Below are positions 17,175 through 27,154 of a stretch of DNA of 64,000 nucleotides, piece by piece. Under the pieces are notes generated by a model. The model made no database searches and was not told the origin of the DNA. It worked only from the letters and a program-made list of their open reading frames with translations. A program made the translations under genes and the position numbers. The stretch lies in NCBI RefSeq assembly GCF_001597725.1, contig NZ_LUTR01000015.1, forward strand, positions 1 through 64,000, in the 5' to 3' direction. Source of the stretch: Neptuniibacter marinus (GTDB lineage: Bacteria > Pseudomonadota > Gammaproteobacteria > Pseudomonadales > Balneatricaceae). Position 1 is the stretch's first letter. The number at the start of each line of letters is the position of its first letter.

Positions 17175-19439
17175 CTATACACTCTGCAGCAAGGTATCAA
17201 ATATAGTTTGCGCAACTTGGATTAATTGAGCTGAGGCTTGATAAGCTTGCTGAAACTGAACCAGCTTAGCCGCCTCTTCATCTAAGTTAACACCCGATAT
17301 GCTTGAACGTTGCGCTATATTCGAATCAAGTACCGCTTTACCTGCTTGTGCATTTATTTGTGCAACCGCCGCTTCTGTTCCGACACGCTCAACCGTTTGA
17401 CCGTATTTATCCTGGTAGGAGGCACCTTCGATATTTTTAACAAACTGCAGATCAGACAGAAGTAAAGCATTACTGTTATCTGAGACTCCATCCGTATTGG
17501 GCTGTATAGTAAACACGTCATTTAAGTTAGGTTGATTACTAATCGTAATGTCAAACCCCTGAAGCTCTATCGCCTCACCTGGATTAAATGCACCAACCTG
17601 GCGATCGCCGCCTTCATCCGTTAATTGGTAGTAGCCGACCTCTCCTGAATCATCGTGATCGATCGTAAATACATCACCATTAGCAACCGATGCAATATCA
17701 AGTGTAAGACCAAAGGTGGCCGTAAGGTCTAATTCAGTATCACCTATATTACCGACACCTGTCGCTGTGATTGCAGGCGATCCAGAATCTGTAATATTAA
17801 AAGAACCACCTACCGCCGTAATTGTCAGCGGATAAGTGATGCTTGATGTGAGATCATAATCAGCAATTTGAACATTTGATGCCGTGCCCACGTTAGCCAC
17901 GTCACCGTTTGCTTCCAAAGGTGAGAGAAAACTAAGATTAAGCGGTGGCGTTAACTGCCCCACTACCGCCGCCTGAGCCGCGTAGTCTTCATCAGTGATC
18001 GTAACGTTAACAACCCCTGTACCAGTATTAGCCACATCTTCAGAGGTCGATAATGGTGAGCCTAACGCCAGCTGACTTGCATTATTAATAACAGTATCAA
18101 TCTCAGCAGCTGCATTGCGGGTTGGCTGAATTAAAAATTTATCACCTTGTGCAAATGAAGTTGTTCCATCGAGTGTTAAGGTAAAACCGTCTATCCGTAA
18201 TGTAAGGTCACCCGTAGCTGCATCTAAATAATACTCACCATCTTCATCAACTTCTGACGCATTCGCTGGCGGCGTACCACTGGCATTAAATTCGTTTTGA
18301 CCCCAACGAACCTCATCATTGCCACGGATCAGTGTAAAGGTACTATCACTGTTAAAGATTAACTCATACTCTGTCGCTTCAACCTGAGTGACATCATTGA
18401 TAATCACCATACCTGTTGAAGAAGTTAGATTATCTCGCTCAGCTAAAACACGGTTGGAAGCCGCTGTGGAATTGTTGATATCGGTGAACATCAGTCCACC
18501 GGCATTTCCGTCAAGGTCCATCCCCTTCTGATGCTGCTCGTTCATCGTGTCAGCAAAAACCAGTGCTATGCGGCCTAACTCATCTAAAGTTTCATTTAAG
18601 GTCGTATCACGATAATCAAGCATGCCACCGACCTTACCCCCAGATACTTGACTGGTGATATCACCGACATTATTACCTATTTGAATACCTAGATTTAGCT
18701 GGCTGCTATCGGCTGGGCTGGTCATGGTTGTTAATGTGTTAGCTGATTGCCCAACAACTAAGGGCTCACCATTACCAACAAAAACACTAACTTCCTGAGT
18801 ATTACTATCTTCAATAATAGTAAAACCTATATATTCAGATAGTTCTTCTAGCTTCATATCTCGCTGATCAAGCAGCTCACTCGATACATTGCCAGAGGCA
18901 TTAGCTATACGTATCTCATCATTAAGTTGGGCTATGTTTTGTGCAATCGTGTTGATAGCAGCAACACTACTCTCTAATTGACCGTTAATCGTTTCATTTT
19001 GGCGACGAATATTGGCATCTAAATCATTAAACCGTTGGACCAAGGATTCAGCCTGCGCAATAAACAGCTCACGATTCGGCAAACTTACAGGATCATCAAC
19101 TGCCGTTTGCATCGCCCCAAAATAGTCATCCATCGCCGTAGATATGCTTGTTACATCTGAGGCCAGAAGGTTATCAAGTTCATTGGCAAAATCTTCAAAA
19201 ACATCGTAACTACTATAGGTCGAGCTATCAGCCCAAATTTGACGATTTAAGAAATCATCCGCCACTCGATCAATATTATCTATAGTAACGCCACCTTGGC
19301 CTTCTCGTGCTTCAAACACAGGACGCTGACGTGTGTAACCCTCAGTATTTACATTACTGATATTCTGGCCGGTAACCGCAAGCGCTGTCTGGTTAGCCTG
19401 CAGGCTCTGCGTTCCTAGTGTAAGTAAACCAAAAGACAT
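17175..19439 (-). CDS. flgK: flagellar hook-associated protein FlgK (HAP1)
   Basis: This is a 754-residue hook-associated protein. The N-terminal rod-type motif (SLQANQTALAVTGQNISNVNTEGYTRQRP) and the C-terminal helix (VNLDEEAAKLVQFQQAYQASAQLI) are classic. About 200 extra residues compared with E. coli FlgK (547) lie in the middle as a Thr/Gly/Asp-rich expansion with repeated strand patterns, probably an extra surface domain. The ATG at 19439 follows AAGGAGT. A FliA-type promoter sits at 19506-19532, so flgKL should be a late transcript separate from flgFGHIJ. Confidence 0.95.
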   Translation of the reverse strand: MSFGLLTLGTQSLQANQTALAVTGQNISNVNTEGYTRQRPVFEAREGQGGVTIDNIDRVADDFLNRQIWADSSTYSSYDVFEDFANELDNLLASDVTSISTAMDDYFGAMQTAVDDPVSLPNRELFIAQAESLVQRFNDLDANIRRQNETINGQLESSVAAINTIAQNIAQLNDEIRIANASGNVSSELLDQRDMKLEELSEYIGFTIIEDSNTQEVSVFVGNGEPLVVGQSANTLTTMTSPADSSQLNLGIQIGNNVGDITSQVSGGKVGGMLDYRDTTLNETLDELGRIALVFADTMNEQHQKGMDLDGNAGGLMFTDINNSTAASNRVLAERDNLTSSTGMVIINDVTQVEATEYELIFNSDSTFTLIRGNDEVRWGQNEFNASGTPPANASEVDEDGEYYLDAATGDLTLRIDGFTLTLDGTTSFAQGDKFLIQPTRNAAAEIDTVINNASQLALGSPLSTSEDVANTGTGVVNVTITDEDYAAQAAVVGQLTPPLNLSFLSPLEANGDVANVGTASNVQIADYDLTSSITYPLTITAVGGSFNITDSGSPAITATGVGNIGDTELDLTATFGLTLDIASVANGDVFTIDHDDSGEVGYYQLTDEGGDRQVGAFNPGEAIELQGFDITISNQPNLNDVFTIQPNTDGVSDNSNALLLSDLQFVKNIEGASYQDKYGQTVERVGTEAAVAQINAQAGKAVLDSNIAQRSSISGVNLDEEAAKLVQFQQAYQASAQLIQVAQTIFDTLLQSV

Positions 19440-19505
19440 ATGTGACTCCTTTTGAAGTGCAATGCTACTTAACGAAGTAACGGTTAAGGAGAGCTAAGTA
19501 ATAGC

Positions 19506-19532
19506 TTATCGGCTATTAACTAAGTCTCTTTA
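19506..19532 (-). promoter_or_regulatory. FliA (sigma28) promoter of flgKL
   Basis: On the minus strand the sequence reads TAAAGAGA, 11 bases, GCCGATAA. This matches the sigma28 consensus (TAAAGTTT-N11-GCCGATAA) at all but three -35 positions. It overlaps the last codons of flgJ and lies about 70 bases upstream of the flgK start. Confidence 0.85.
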
Positions 19533-20563
19533 GGAAAACCGCTTCGACTTGCAAGCAGATCACCCTCAAAAATATTTTTAATCTTTTCGGCATATTCAGG
19601 ATCAGTTGCATACCCTGCTTCCTGTAATTTCCGGACATAATCATAAGGATTGCCAGCACTCTCTATTGCCATTTGGTAACGAGAGCTTCCTTTTAAAAAG
19701 CTGACATAATCTCTAAAACTATCTTCGTAGCTGTCATAGCTACGGAACGATGCATTTTCACGCTGTGCTAAACCATCACGGTATTCTAAGGTCGATACTT
19801 GAGCACTTGCCCCATCCCAACGCTGATCCGCTTTGATATTAAATAAGTTATTGCTATTGCTACCATCTGATTGACGCACCATAAACTTCCCCCAGCCTGT
19901 TTCTAAAGCTGATTGGGCAAGAAGAACACGCGGGTCAACACCTAGCTCATCAGCTACTTTTTCAGCCAATGGCAGAAGCTTTTCTACAAACTCTTCTGGT
20001 GATTCAAAGCGGTCAGGAAGGTCTTCTTCAGTTTTACTAGAAACAGCATCCAGTTGTTTTTTGAACACCTCTTTGACAGTACTAATCTGATCATCTGTTA
20101 ATGTAACGCCTGGAGGGTTCTCTTTACCTTCGGCTTTAGCTAACAGTGCCGACGCAGCAATAGACGCCGCTTGATCAAATGCTTGATTCAATCTACGGCT
20201 ATTTATGTCTAAAGCCTCTAAATCGACATTACGTGAGTCGCTATCGCTTTGCCCACCAAGCTGCCTAACTAAAACGTCAGTAAGACCAATCCCTTTATTG
20301 CCTGACATCTCCATAGCAATCTGATTATCGTACATGCTCTGATAAAGTTTGGTCTGACTGCTATTCATGAAGTTATCTTCACCAAAAGCTGCATTGGCAT
20401 CACGCATAGATTTAAGAAGCATATTGACGAACAGCTGCTCAAACTGCTGAGCGGCTAAACGTAATCCCTCATCACTATTAGATCGGGCTTTAGCTTTTAG
20501 CTTTTGCAACTCAGCCAGATCCGAATACAACTGAGCATGACCACTGTCGCCGGTTTTAATCAT
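19520..20563 (-). CDS. flgJ: flagellar rod assembly protein / muramidase FlgJ
   Basis: This is a 347-residue periplasmic protein with two domains. The N-terminal rod-scaffold part (about residues 30-110) contains AAQQFEQLFVNMLLKSMRDAN. The C-terminal half is a glucosaminidase-type peptidoglycan hydrolase with the catalytic Glu in QSALETGWGK near residue 218 and a Y..Y..S..DY pattern after it. It cuts the wall so the rod can pass. The start ATG overlaps the flgI stop by one base (TGATG), indicating translational coupling. Length is close to E. coli FlgJ (313). Confidence 0.94.
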   Translation of the reverse strand: MIKTGDSGHAQLYSDLAELQKLKAKARSNSDEGLRLAAQQFEQLFVNMLLKSMRDANAAFGEDNFMNSSQTKLYQSMYDNQIAMEMSGNKGIGLTDVLVRQLGGQSDSDSRNVDLEALDINSRRLNQAFDQAASIAASALLAKAEGKENPPGVTLTDDQISTVKEVFKKQLDAVSSKTEEDLPDRFESPEEFVEKLLPLAEKVADELGVDPRVLLAQSALETGWGKFMVRQSDGSNSNNLFNIKADQRWDGASAQVSTLEYRDGLAQRENASFRSYDSYEDSFRDYVSFLKGSSRYQMAIESAGNPYDYVRKLQEAGYATDPEYAEKIKNIFEGDLLASRSGFPKET

Positions 20564-21651
20564 CAGATAACCACCAATTCTGCTTTAAGTGCGCCCGCCT
20601 GCTTGAGGGCTTCTAAAATGGCCATCAAATCACCTGGCGCAGCACCTACGCGGTTCACTGCATCCACAATATCTTGCAAATTTGTACCTGGAGAAAACTC
20701 AAACATATGGCCTGAACCTTCATCCACCTCAATACCAGTACGTGGTGTCACTACAGTAGCGCCGTTACCTAATGGGTTAGGCTGATCTACATTAAGGTCT
20801 TCAGCAATAGCCACTGTTAGCCCACCATGGGTGATGGCAACTGGCGAAACCCGTACATTTTGGCCAATAATAATGGTACCTGTACGTGAGTTAATAACCA
20901 CTTTGGCCGCATCCATGGCCGGTTCTACATTTAAGTTTTCAAGTACCGATAAAAACGATACGCGTTGCGATGGATCCCTAGGTGCTCGCACACGGATAGA
21001 GGTTGCATCCATTGATGCAGCCATCCCCTCACCCAATAAATGATTGATCTGCTCAGCCACTCGTCGAGAGGTTGTAAAATCAGAACGATGAAGGTTAAGA
21101 ATCAAACTATCACCCTGAGCAAAAGCTGTCGGCACTGCGCGCTCAACGGTTGCTCCATTAGGGATACGTCCAACACTAGGTACATTTAAAGACAACCTAG
21201 ACCCGTCAGCACCTTGAACACCAAACCCAGACACAACTAAATTACCTTGTGCTACTGCATAAACCTGACCATCTGCCCCTTTTAGCGGCGACATTAACAA
21301 ACTACCGCCACGTAAGCTTTTAGCATCACCTAAAGCCGAAACAGTTATATCAATCTTTTGACCGGGCTTAGAAAAAGCAGGTAGATCTGCATGAATAGCT
21401 ACCGCAGCAATATTTTTCGACTTAGGATCGACCGAAGTAGGAATCGCCACACCAAAGTTATTTAGCATGTTGCGGAACGTCTGTGAGGTAAAGGATGTTT
21501 TATCACCAGTACCATCTAAGCCGACAACTAAACCATAGCCAACTAATTGGTTCGAGCGTACACCTGAGATACTAACCATATCTTTTAGACGACTAGCTTC
21601 AGCGGTAATGCTAAGCAATAAACTAGCTATTAGAAGTAATGCAATTCTCAT
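20563..21651 (-). CDS. flgI: flagellar P-ring protein FlgI
   Basis: This is a 362-residue P-ring subunit around the rod in the peptidoglycan layer. A signal peptide ([19 protein letters not shown]) is followed by the highly conserved start [25 protein letters not shown]. Other family blocks are RNML..FG near residue 65 and the C-terminal stretch ending [15 protein letters not shown]. It is exported by Sec, and FlgA acts as its chaperone. It lies 12 bases after flgH and overlaps flgJ by one base. Confidence 0.96.
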   Translation of the reverse strand: MRIALLLIASLLLSITAEASRLKDMVSISGVRSNQLVGYGLVVGLDGTGDKTSFTSQTFRNMLNNFGVAIPTSVDPKSKNIAAVAIHADLPAFSKPGQKIDITVSALGDAKSLRGGSLLMSPLKGADGQVYAVAQGNLVVSGFGVQGADGSRLSLNVPSVGRIPNGATVERAVPTAFAQGDSLILNLHRSDFTTSRRVAEQINHLLGEGMAASMDATSIRVRAPRDPSQRVSFLSVLENLNVEPAMDAAKVVINSRTGTIIIGQNVRVSPVAITHGGLTVAIAEDLNVDQPNPLGNGATVVTPRTGIEVDEGSGHMFEFSPGTNLQDIVDAVNRVGAAPGDLMAILEALKQAGALKAELVVI

Positions 21652-21663
21652 TATTCTATCCCC

Positions 21664-22341
21664 TTAGAAAGGCATTAACGCGCCGATAAAGAAACGAGAC
21701 ATCCACCCCATAACATTGGAATCATTGACAGCCCCCGTTCCACTATAAGCAATGCGCGCATCCGCTAATTTTGTTGATTCAACCGTATTATCCGACCCTA
21801 TATCTTGCGGGCGAACCATACCGCTGATTCGAATATATTCATCACCCTGGTTAAGGTTCAGCCACTTCTCACCTTTAACAATCAAAACACCGTTAGGTAG
21901 CACATCATGTACAGTTACGGTGATATTACCGGTTAAATTATTACTCATATCAGAGGTACCTTCGCCCTCAAACGCTGTGGTAGTTGAAGGCAACGTAAAA
22001 CTAACGGGCTTACCCAGTGCTGTAACTGGTGAACCAAAGGCAGTGGCTTGCTCTAACGACGTGGTACCGCTTTTATCAATCTCAGTCGTAGCGCTTTTCT
22101 GGGAACTCGTACTCTCTTGCAAAGCGATAGTTAAAATATCACCTACTCGGTGAGCACGCCCATCTCCATACAAATTAATACTCGTCGCCGCACTATAAAT
22201 AGAGCCATTAACAGGCTTAGCATCCATCAACCCTTGTGGTCTAACCGGTGCATATTCGGGATTATTAGGCTGCACCTGCTTTTGCACACAACCGGTTAGC
22301 AATACACTGATAGCAACAAGCGCAAGGAGTACTTTGTTCAT
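21664..22341 (-). CDS. flgH: flagellar L-ring lipoprotein FlgH
   Basis: This is a 225-residue outer-membrane lipoprotein forming the L-ring. A lipobox LLTGC has its Cys near residue 18. It continues with PVNGSIY near residue 45, DGRAHRVGDILTIAL near residue 60 and the C-terminal IRISGMVRPQDI plus ..MGWMSRFF block, all conserved in FlgH. The length is normal. It sits between flgG and flgI in the flgFGHIJ transcript. Confidence 0.96.
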   Translation of the reverse strand: MNKVLLALVAISVLLTGCVQKQVQPNNPEYAPVRPQGLMDAKPVNGSIYSAATSINLYGDGRAHRVGDILTIALQESTSSQKSATTEIDKSGTTSLEQATAFGSPVTALGKPVSFTLPSTTTAFEGEGTSDMSNNLTGNITVTVHDVLPNGVLIVKGEKWLNLNQGDEYIRISGMVRPQDIGSDNTVESTKLADARIAYSGTGAVNDSNVMGWMSRFFIGALMPF

Positions 22342-22366
22342 TTCAAGACCGCCTTCTATTATTCAA

Positions 22367-23152
22367 TTAAAGCTGCTGACTCACGTAGGAGAGCATCTCA
22401 TCCGCTGTAGAGATTACTTTAGAGTTCATCTCATAGGCTCGCTGTGTAGTTATCATATCCACCAGCTCTTGTACTGAATTCACGTTAGAACCTTCTAAGG
22501 TGCCCTGTATTAACTGCCCCGTCCCATTTTCACCTGGGTTACTTACTAAGGGCCCACCACTTGAAGCAGATTCTTGGTAAAGGTTTTGTCCTAAAGAAAG
22601 GAGCCCTTGGGGATTAACAAAATCAGCTAACTGTAACTGTCCAATTTCTGTTGGTTCAGAATCTCCAGCAACGGTAACTGAAACAATGCCATCGGTACTG
22701 ATCGAAAAGTTAGTTACCTCTTCTGGCAATGTAATCGCAGGTTCTAGTTGATAACCTTCCGCTGAAACCAATTCACTATCAGAGTTAAGGTGTATCTGGC
22801 CATTACGGGTATAAGCCAAATCCCCATTAGGCAAAGTAACTTGCAGGAAGCCTCGGCCATTAATGGCCACATCAAAGGCCTCATCCGTTACCTCTAGGTC
22901 ACCGGTACTAAACAGTTTTTGCGTACCAACCGTTCGAACACCTGAACCAATTTGTAACCCTGAAGGGAGCTGCGCCTCTTCTGCTGTTTGCGCACCCGGC
23001 TGGCGGCGAACCTGATACATTAAATCTTCAAATACAACCTGATCTCGTTTAAAGCCAACCGTTGAAACGTTTGCTAGGTTGTTAGATATCACCTTCAGGT
23101 TTGTGTCCTGAGCGGTCATACCTGTTTTAGCTACATTCAGTGCACCGTGCAT
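22367..23152 (-). CDS. flgG: flagellar distal rod protein FlgG
   Basis: This is a 261-residue distal rod subunit of the axial structure. It has the N-terminal rod signature (ALNVAKTGMTAQDTNLKVISNNLANVSTVGFKRDQ), the FlgG-specific insert with SGLQIGSGVRTV near residue 64 and the C-terminal block EGSNVNSVQELVDMITTQRAYE. The normal length is 260. It follows flgF by 20 bases. Confidence 0.97.
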   Translation of the reverse strand: MHGALNVAKTGMTAQDTNLKVISNNLANVSTVGFKRDQVVFEDLMYQVRRQPGAQTAEEAQLPSGLQIGSGVRTVGTQKLFSTGDLEVTDEAFDVAINGRGFLQVTLPNGDLAYTRNGQIHLNSDSELVSAEGYQLEPAITLPEEVTNFSISTDGIVSVTVAGDSEPTEIGQLQLADFVNPQGLLSLGQNLYQESASSGGPLVSNPGENGTGQLIQGTLEGSNVNSVQELVDMITTQRAYEMNSKVISTADEMLSYVSQQL

Positions 23153-23172
23153 CTATCTATCCTCGGTTGGTT

Positions 23173-23916
23173 CTATGAGAGCTTCAAAATGGATGTGGCA
23201 GCTTCGGAATTTTCTTCAGCTGTTTTCATCATTTTTATCTGCATTTCAAACTGACGGGAAGATGTAATAATCCCCGTCAACTCACTTACAGCATTAACGT
23301 TACTCGTTTCTAAATATCCTGCCCTAAGCCTGACATCCAGATCAGCTTCTAACGGAGCTTGAGCCCCAGTAGTCATTAAGCCATCCGTCCCTTTAAATAA
23401 GGTTTTAGGGTCTGGGTTCACCAGTTTCAACTGATCTGCCACTAATAACTCAACCCCATTATCGCCGACGGGACGAATGGTAATAATGCCGTTTGTTGCA
23501 ATATCAATATTTTCAAAAGGCGGCAAAGCGATAGGTATTCCGCCATTTCCCATCACCGGCAAACCGCTGCCCGTGACCAGCTGATTAGCGGCATTCATCT
23601 GCAGAGAACCGGCACGAGTGTACCCTTCCGTGCCATCAGGTTTGAGTACAGTCAACCAACCATCACCCGCAATTGCCACATCCAACTTCCGACCGGTATC
23701 AATCAGCGAGCCACTCGACATATCTGTAGCTGGACGCTCAGTTTGGGCATAAACACGTGACGCATAACCCTCCCCAAACACTTGCATAGCGCGGGCTTGA
23801 GCAAGATCCGACTTAAAACCTGTTGTGTTGGCGTTAGCAAGGTTATTGGCATAAGACTGCTGCGCAAGCATATTTTCTCGCGCCCCACTCATTGCTAAAT
23901 AAAGAACCTTATCCAT
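23173..23916 (-). CDS. flgF: flagellar proximal rod protein FlgF
   Basis: This is a 247-residue proximal rod subunit. It has the YLAMSGARENMLAQQ start, rod signature ANNLANANTTGFKSD, GDGWLTV near residue 85 and a C-terminal ETSNVNAVSELTGIITSSRQFE block. It is the first gene of flgFGHIJ. A perfect sigma54 promoter lies at 23990-24004, about 75 bases upstream, and the flgE terminator at 24017-24032 lies just beyond it. The downstream genes therefore form an independently started transcript. Confidence 0.96.
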   Translation of the reverse strand: MDKVLYLAMSGARENMLAQQSYANNLANANTTGFKSDLAQARAMQVFGEGYASRVYAQTERPATDMSSGSLIDTGRKLDVAIAGDGWLTVLKPDGTEGYTRAGSLQMNAANQLVTGSGLPVMGNGGIPIALPPFENIDIATNGIITIRPVGDNGVELLVADQLKLVNPDPKTLFKGTDGLMTTGAQAPLEADLDVRLRAGYLETSNVNAVSELTGIITSSRQFEMQIKMMKTAEENSEAATSILKLS

Positions 23917-23989
23917 CTATCACTTCCAGAATTTGGCGGCAAAACCGCGTTTGTTTCTATGAATTTATTTTTCTCTAGTTATATAGATA

Positions 23990-24004
23990 GCAACACACGT
24001 GCCA
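23990..24004 (-). promoter_or_regulatory. sigma54 promoter of flgFGHIJ
   Basis: The minus strand reads TGGCAC-GTGTG-TTGC, a perfect match to the sigma54 -24/-12 consensus (TGGCAC-N5-TTGC). The site lies between the flgE terminator and flgF. The activator is expected to be a FlrC-type NtrC-family protein, not in this window. Confidence 0.92.
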
Positions 24005-24016
24005 GAAACGAAAAAA

Positions 24017-24032
24017 GGCCGCTAATGCGGCC
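24017..24032 (-). terminator. Rho-independent terminator after flgE
   Basis: GGCCGC (24017-24022) pairs with GCGGCC (24027-24032) around TAAT, with T-rich sequence following on the minus strand. It separates flgBCDE from flgFGHIJ. Confidence 0.85.
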
Positions 24033-24054
24033 TTTAATGAAGAAAGTATAAACC

Positions 24055-25983
24055 TTATATCTGCAAAATATTCTGCGTTACTGTATTGAGTGTTTCCAAG
24101 GTTTTCGAGTTTGCCTGGAAATTACGCTGTGCTTCGATCAAAGAGACAAGCTCGGCAGACAGGTCTACGTTAGATTGCTCTAAAGCAGCCGATTGTAAGG
24201 TACCATTCAGACCTGTACCTGGTGGGTTCACAATCGCATCCCCTGAAGCTAGCGTTGAAGTCCACTCCGTATCTCCTGATGGTGATAGACCTGACTGGTT
24301 TTCAAATGTCGCTATAGCAACAACACCTAAGTCCTGAGTCTGACCATTGGAAAAACTGGCAACCATTTCGCCTGTGCCTCCAAAAGTAACCCCAATCAAA
24401 TCACCTTTTGTATAACCATCTTGAGCCGACGATTTAACGATCGATGAAGAAGCAAACTGTGTCGTATTAGCTATATCAAGATCAATAACAGTGGTTGAAT
24501 CAGCAGGATCTGCGCCGCTAATTGTAATCGTTGGCACAACGGAACCCGCAGAGAACTGATCGCCATTAATACCTGTAAGCAAACCATTAGATGGATCAAA
24601 CTTAACTAAGATCGGCCCCGGCTCAGTACCTGTGCCCGTTTCACCTGGGTCAAGTTCTTTCCCTATATCTAGCTGTTCAGATCCATTCAAGTATGCATAC
24701 ATCCGGTATACACCTTGGAATGAGTTATCACCATTTTTCACGATAGCGGGATCAAAAGGCGTCCCAGCAGCAGCACCGGATGTTTCAGCAATTGTGATTG
24801 CTTCAGCAGGTGTGATATCACCGGCTTCTGCCTTATAAGTGACGACAACTTCCTGATTAACATTATCATAGATAACCGATTCAACACTCGGGTTTGCATC
24901 TAAGATTTTCGCCTCACTTGCGGCGATCGCTTGGCCTATCTGATCCGCGGTAGAACCAATACCTAAGGTGCCTATTGAAATTCCACCAACCTCAAGCACA
25001 ACCGCAGCAGCCAAAGGCACTTCACCACCATCAATCGCGAAAGTATACGTTTCATTAGCATCAATTTCAGCAATTTCAGCAACCGCAGCAGTACCTGTCA
25101 CTTGCACAAGATCGGGCTCTGGAAATTCCGATTTAAACCGTAACGTAATATCACCTGCACCGTTAATCACTACGCTGCCGATTCTCGGGTCACCGGTTAC
25201 AGGATCAGTCAAGTCACTAAAGAACGCCCCCGAAGAGATAACATCTCCAGCCGCATAACCAGCAAGTTCAGTCATATGCGCAGCAGTTACAGTAACACCA
25301 GAAATCGTGTCACCCGCTGCTAAGCTTGTCACTTGCTGCTGAGCCTGAACAGGACGTGCTTCGGCCATATTGACCTTAATTGTGTGCTCGTTACCTAAGC
25401 TGTCAAAGGTTCGAACCGTTGTACTATAGGTGAATGAACCTGGTTCATCCTTATCATAGTCCGCTAAAAGCGTCTCAGGATCTTCGCGAGAATCAATATT
25501 AAATGAGAGATCAATCTCCTCTGTCGCTTTAGGTGGACTTTCTTTCTGAGTAACCGCCAAGTTGCCAATAGGTAAACGGTTTCCTTCCTCATCCAAACCA
25601 TATCCTTGAAGATATTTACCAGTTTTCGACACCATGAAGCCATCTTTATCTAGCTCAAACGACCCTGCACGAGTATAAGTTGTGCCACCTTGTCCGTCAT
25701 CAAGCTGAAAGAAACCGGAACCATTGATCGCTAAATCAAGGTTGTTGTTAGTAAATTCAATCGTACCGGCTTGGAAGTCTTGAGCGATATCGGTCACGGT
25801 TACACCCGCACCCGCTACATTCGATGAGCCCGCCCCCACAACTGCTGTCGCATAAATATCACCAAACTCCGTACGTGAAGACTTAAAGCCTACTGTACTC
25901 GCGTTCGCGATATTATTACCAGTCACATCAAGGTCTGTAGTTGCTGCCTTCAGACCGGTTACTGCTGTATTAAAACCTGCCAT
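24055..25983 (-). CDS. flgE: flagellar hook protein FlgE
   Basis: This is a 642-residue hook subunit, far longer than E. coli FlgE (402). The conserved ends are complete: GFNTAVTGLKAATTDLDVTGNNIANASTVGFKSS at the start and LEQSNVDLSAELVSLIEAQRNFQANSK near the end. GSGFFQLDDG sits near residue 88. Extra length lies in the middle, in Ala/Asp/Gly-rich domains (about residues 210-440) that should be exposed on the hook surface. It is secreted by the flagellar export system and polymerises under FlgD. It is the last gene of flgBCDE and is followed by a terminator. Confidence 0.95.
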   Translation of the reverse strand: MAGFNTAVTGLKAATTDLDVTGNNIANASTVGFKSSRTEFGDIYATAVVGAGSSNVAGAGVTVTDIAQDFQAGTIEFTNNNLDLAINGSGFFQLDDGQGGTTYTRAGSFELDKDGFMVSKTGKYLQGYGLDEEGNRLPIGNLAVTQKESPPKATEEIDLSFNIDSREDPETLLADYDKDEPGSFTYSTTVRTFDSLGNEHTIKVNMAEARPVQAQQQVTSLAAGDTISGVTVTAAHMTELAGYAAGDVISSGAFFSDLTDPVTGDPRIGSVVINGAGDITLRFKSEFPEPDLVQVTGTAAVAEIAEIDANETYTFAIDGGEVPLAAAVVLEVGGISIGTLGIGSTADQIGQAIAASEAKILDANPSVESVIYDNVNQEVVVTYKAEAGDITPAEAITIAETSGAAAGTPFDPAIVKNGDNSFQGVYRMYAYLNGSEQLDIGKELDPGETGTGTEPGPILVKFDPSNGLLTGINGDQFSAGSVVPTITISGADPADSTTVIDLDIANTTQFASSSIVKSSAQDGYTKGDLIGVTFGGTGEMVASFSNGQTQDLGVVAIATFENQSGLSPSGDTEWTSTLASGDAIVNPPGTGLNGTLQSAALEQSNVDLSAELVSLIEAQRNFQANSKTLETLNTVTQNILQI

Positions 25984-25993
25984 TATCCTGTCC

Positions 25994-26692
25994 TCACACG
26001 CCGATCTGTTTCACGTCGCTGACATCAAAAGAGCCTGCGTTCGTATTTACTTTCATACCGATACCATTCTCGCCCAATGTCACACTATTTACCTGATAAG
26101 CCAGATTAGTGTCTATTGCGCTGTATTCGCCATCATCTAGACGCTCAACCGTGAATGTGTAATCCCCTGCTGGTAGCTCAGGATTACCATCCTCATCAAA
26201 CGCCATCTGCCAAGCAAACTCGTGTTCACCTTGCTCAACTGCTCCGAGCTGCATAGTGTCTACAAGAGAACCACTGGAGTTGTAAACTTTGATACGCACG
26301 TCCGATGCACTTGTCTCTAGATTAAACGAGCCATGGGCATATGGATTTGCCTGTGTACCCACTTCTGAGGTATCGCCCGGAATATAAACAGATTGACCCA
26401 CCATCGCTGAAGCTTGCAACGCTGCTTGACTTGACAACATCGACTGAGACATCTCATTAATCGATGTATTCAACTGGTTGATACTTTCAACCTGCGACAT
26501 GGTAGCAATCTGCTGCATAAAGTCAGTTGTATCTGCAGGACTTGAAGGATCCTGATTTTGCAACTGAGCAATCATCAGCCGCATGAACATATCACTATCA
26601 TCATCCGTCTGACTTGTCGCTGTGCTCGAGGTCTGATTCGTCTGATTGATTTGTTCAAAGACGTTTTGATTTACGCCATCTACAGTACTCAT
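25994..26692 (-). CDS. flgD: flagellar hook assembly (capping) protein FlgD
   Basis: This is a 232-residue hook-cap protein needed to polymerise FlgE. It has a conserved N-terminal stretch DMFMRLMIAQLQNQDPSSPADTTDFMQQIATMSQVESI near residues 34-70. It ends with the FlgD tudor/fibronectin-like region, with an Asp/Gly-rich strand series from GDTSEVG onward. Length is normal. It is ten bases from flgE and 31 bases after flgC. Confidence 0.95.
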   Translation of the reverse strand: MSTVDGVNQNVFEQINQTNQTSSTATSQTDDDSDMFMRLMIAQLQNQDPSSPADTTDFMQQIATMSQVESINQLNTSINEMSQSMLSSQAALQASAMVGQSVYIPGDTSEVGTQANPYAHGSFNLETSASDVRIKVYNSSGSLVDTMQLGAVEQGEHEFAWQMAFDEDGNPELPAGDYTFTVERLDDGEYSAIDTNLAYQVNSVTLGENGIGMKVNTNAGSFDVSDVKQIGV

Positions 26693-26723
26693 GGCTATTT
26701 AGCCTCGCGTCTTAATTTGTTTA

Positions 26724-27152
26724 TTACTGTCCAAGGCTGATGGTTTGTTGCAACATCTGCTTGGCCGTATTTAGAATTTCAGTGTTAATTTGGAAGGAAC
26801 GAGAAGCCGATATCATATCTGCCATTTCCTCTACCACATTAACATTTGGGTAATAAATAAAACCTTGTTCATCCGCCATTGGATGCTCAGGGCTATACTC
26901 TTTGCGCAGCTCTGCTTGGCTTTCAACAATACCTAATACTTGTACACCCTTCCCTGCTGCAACCCCAAACTCATTATCTGCCAGCGGGTCGACCTGCTGC
27001 ACCGAAAAAACTGGCTTACGTGCACGATAGGTTTCATCAACACTAGAGCTAATACTTTCAGCATTTGCCATGTTACTCGCTGTAGTATTTAAGCGGATCG
27101 TTTGCGCATTCATCGCTGATCCTGCAATACCAAAAACATTACTCAAAGACAT
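26724..27152 (-). CDS. flgC: flagellar proximal rod protein FlgC
   Basis: This is a 142-residue rod subunit. The start SLSNVFGIAGSAMNAQTIRLNTTASNMANAE and the C-terminal block YPNVNVVEEMADMISASRSFQINTEIL are classic FlgC. It starts two bases after the flgB stop. Confidence 0.96.
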   Translation of the reverse strand: MSLSNVFGIAGSAMNAQTIRLNTTASNMANAESISSSVDETYRARKPVFSVQQVDPLADNEFGVAAGKGVQVLGIVESQAELRKEYSPEHPMADEQGFIYYPNVNVVEEMADMISASRSFQINTEILNTAKQMLQQTISLGQ

Positions 27153-27154
27153 GA

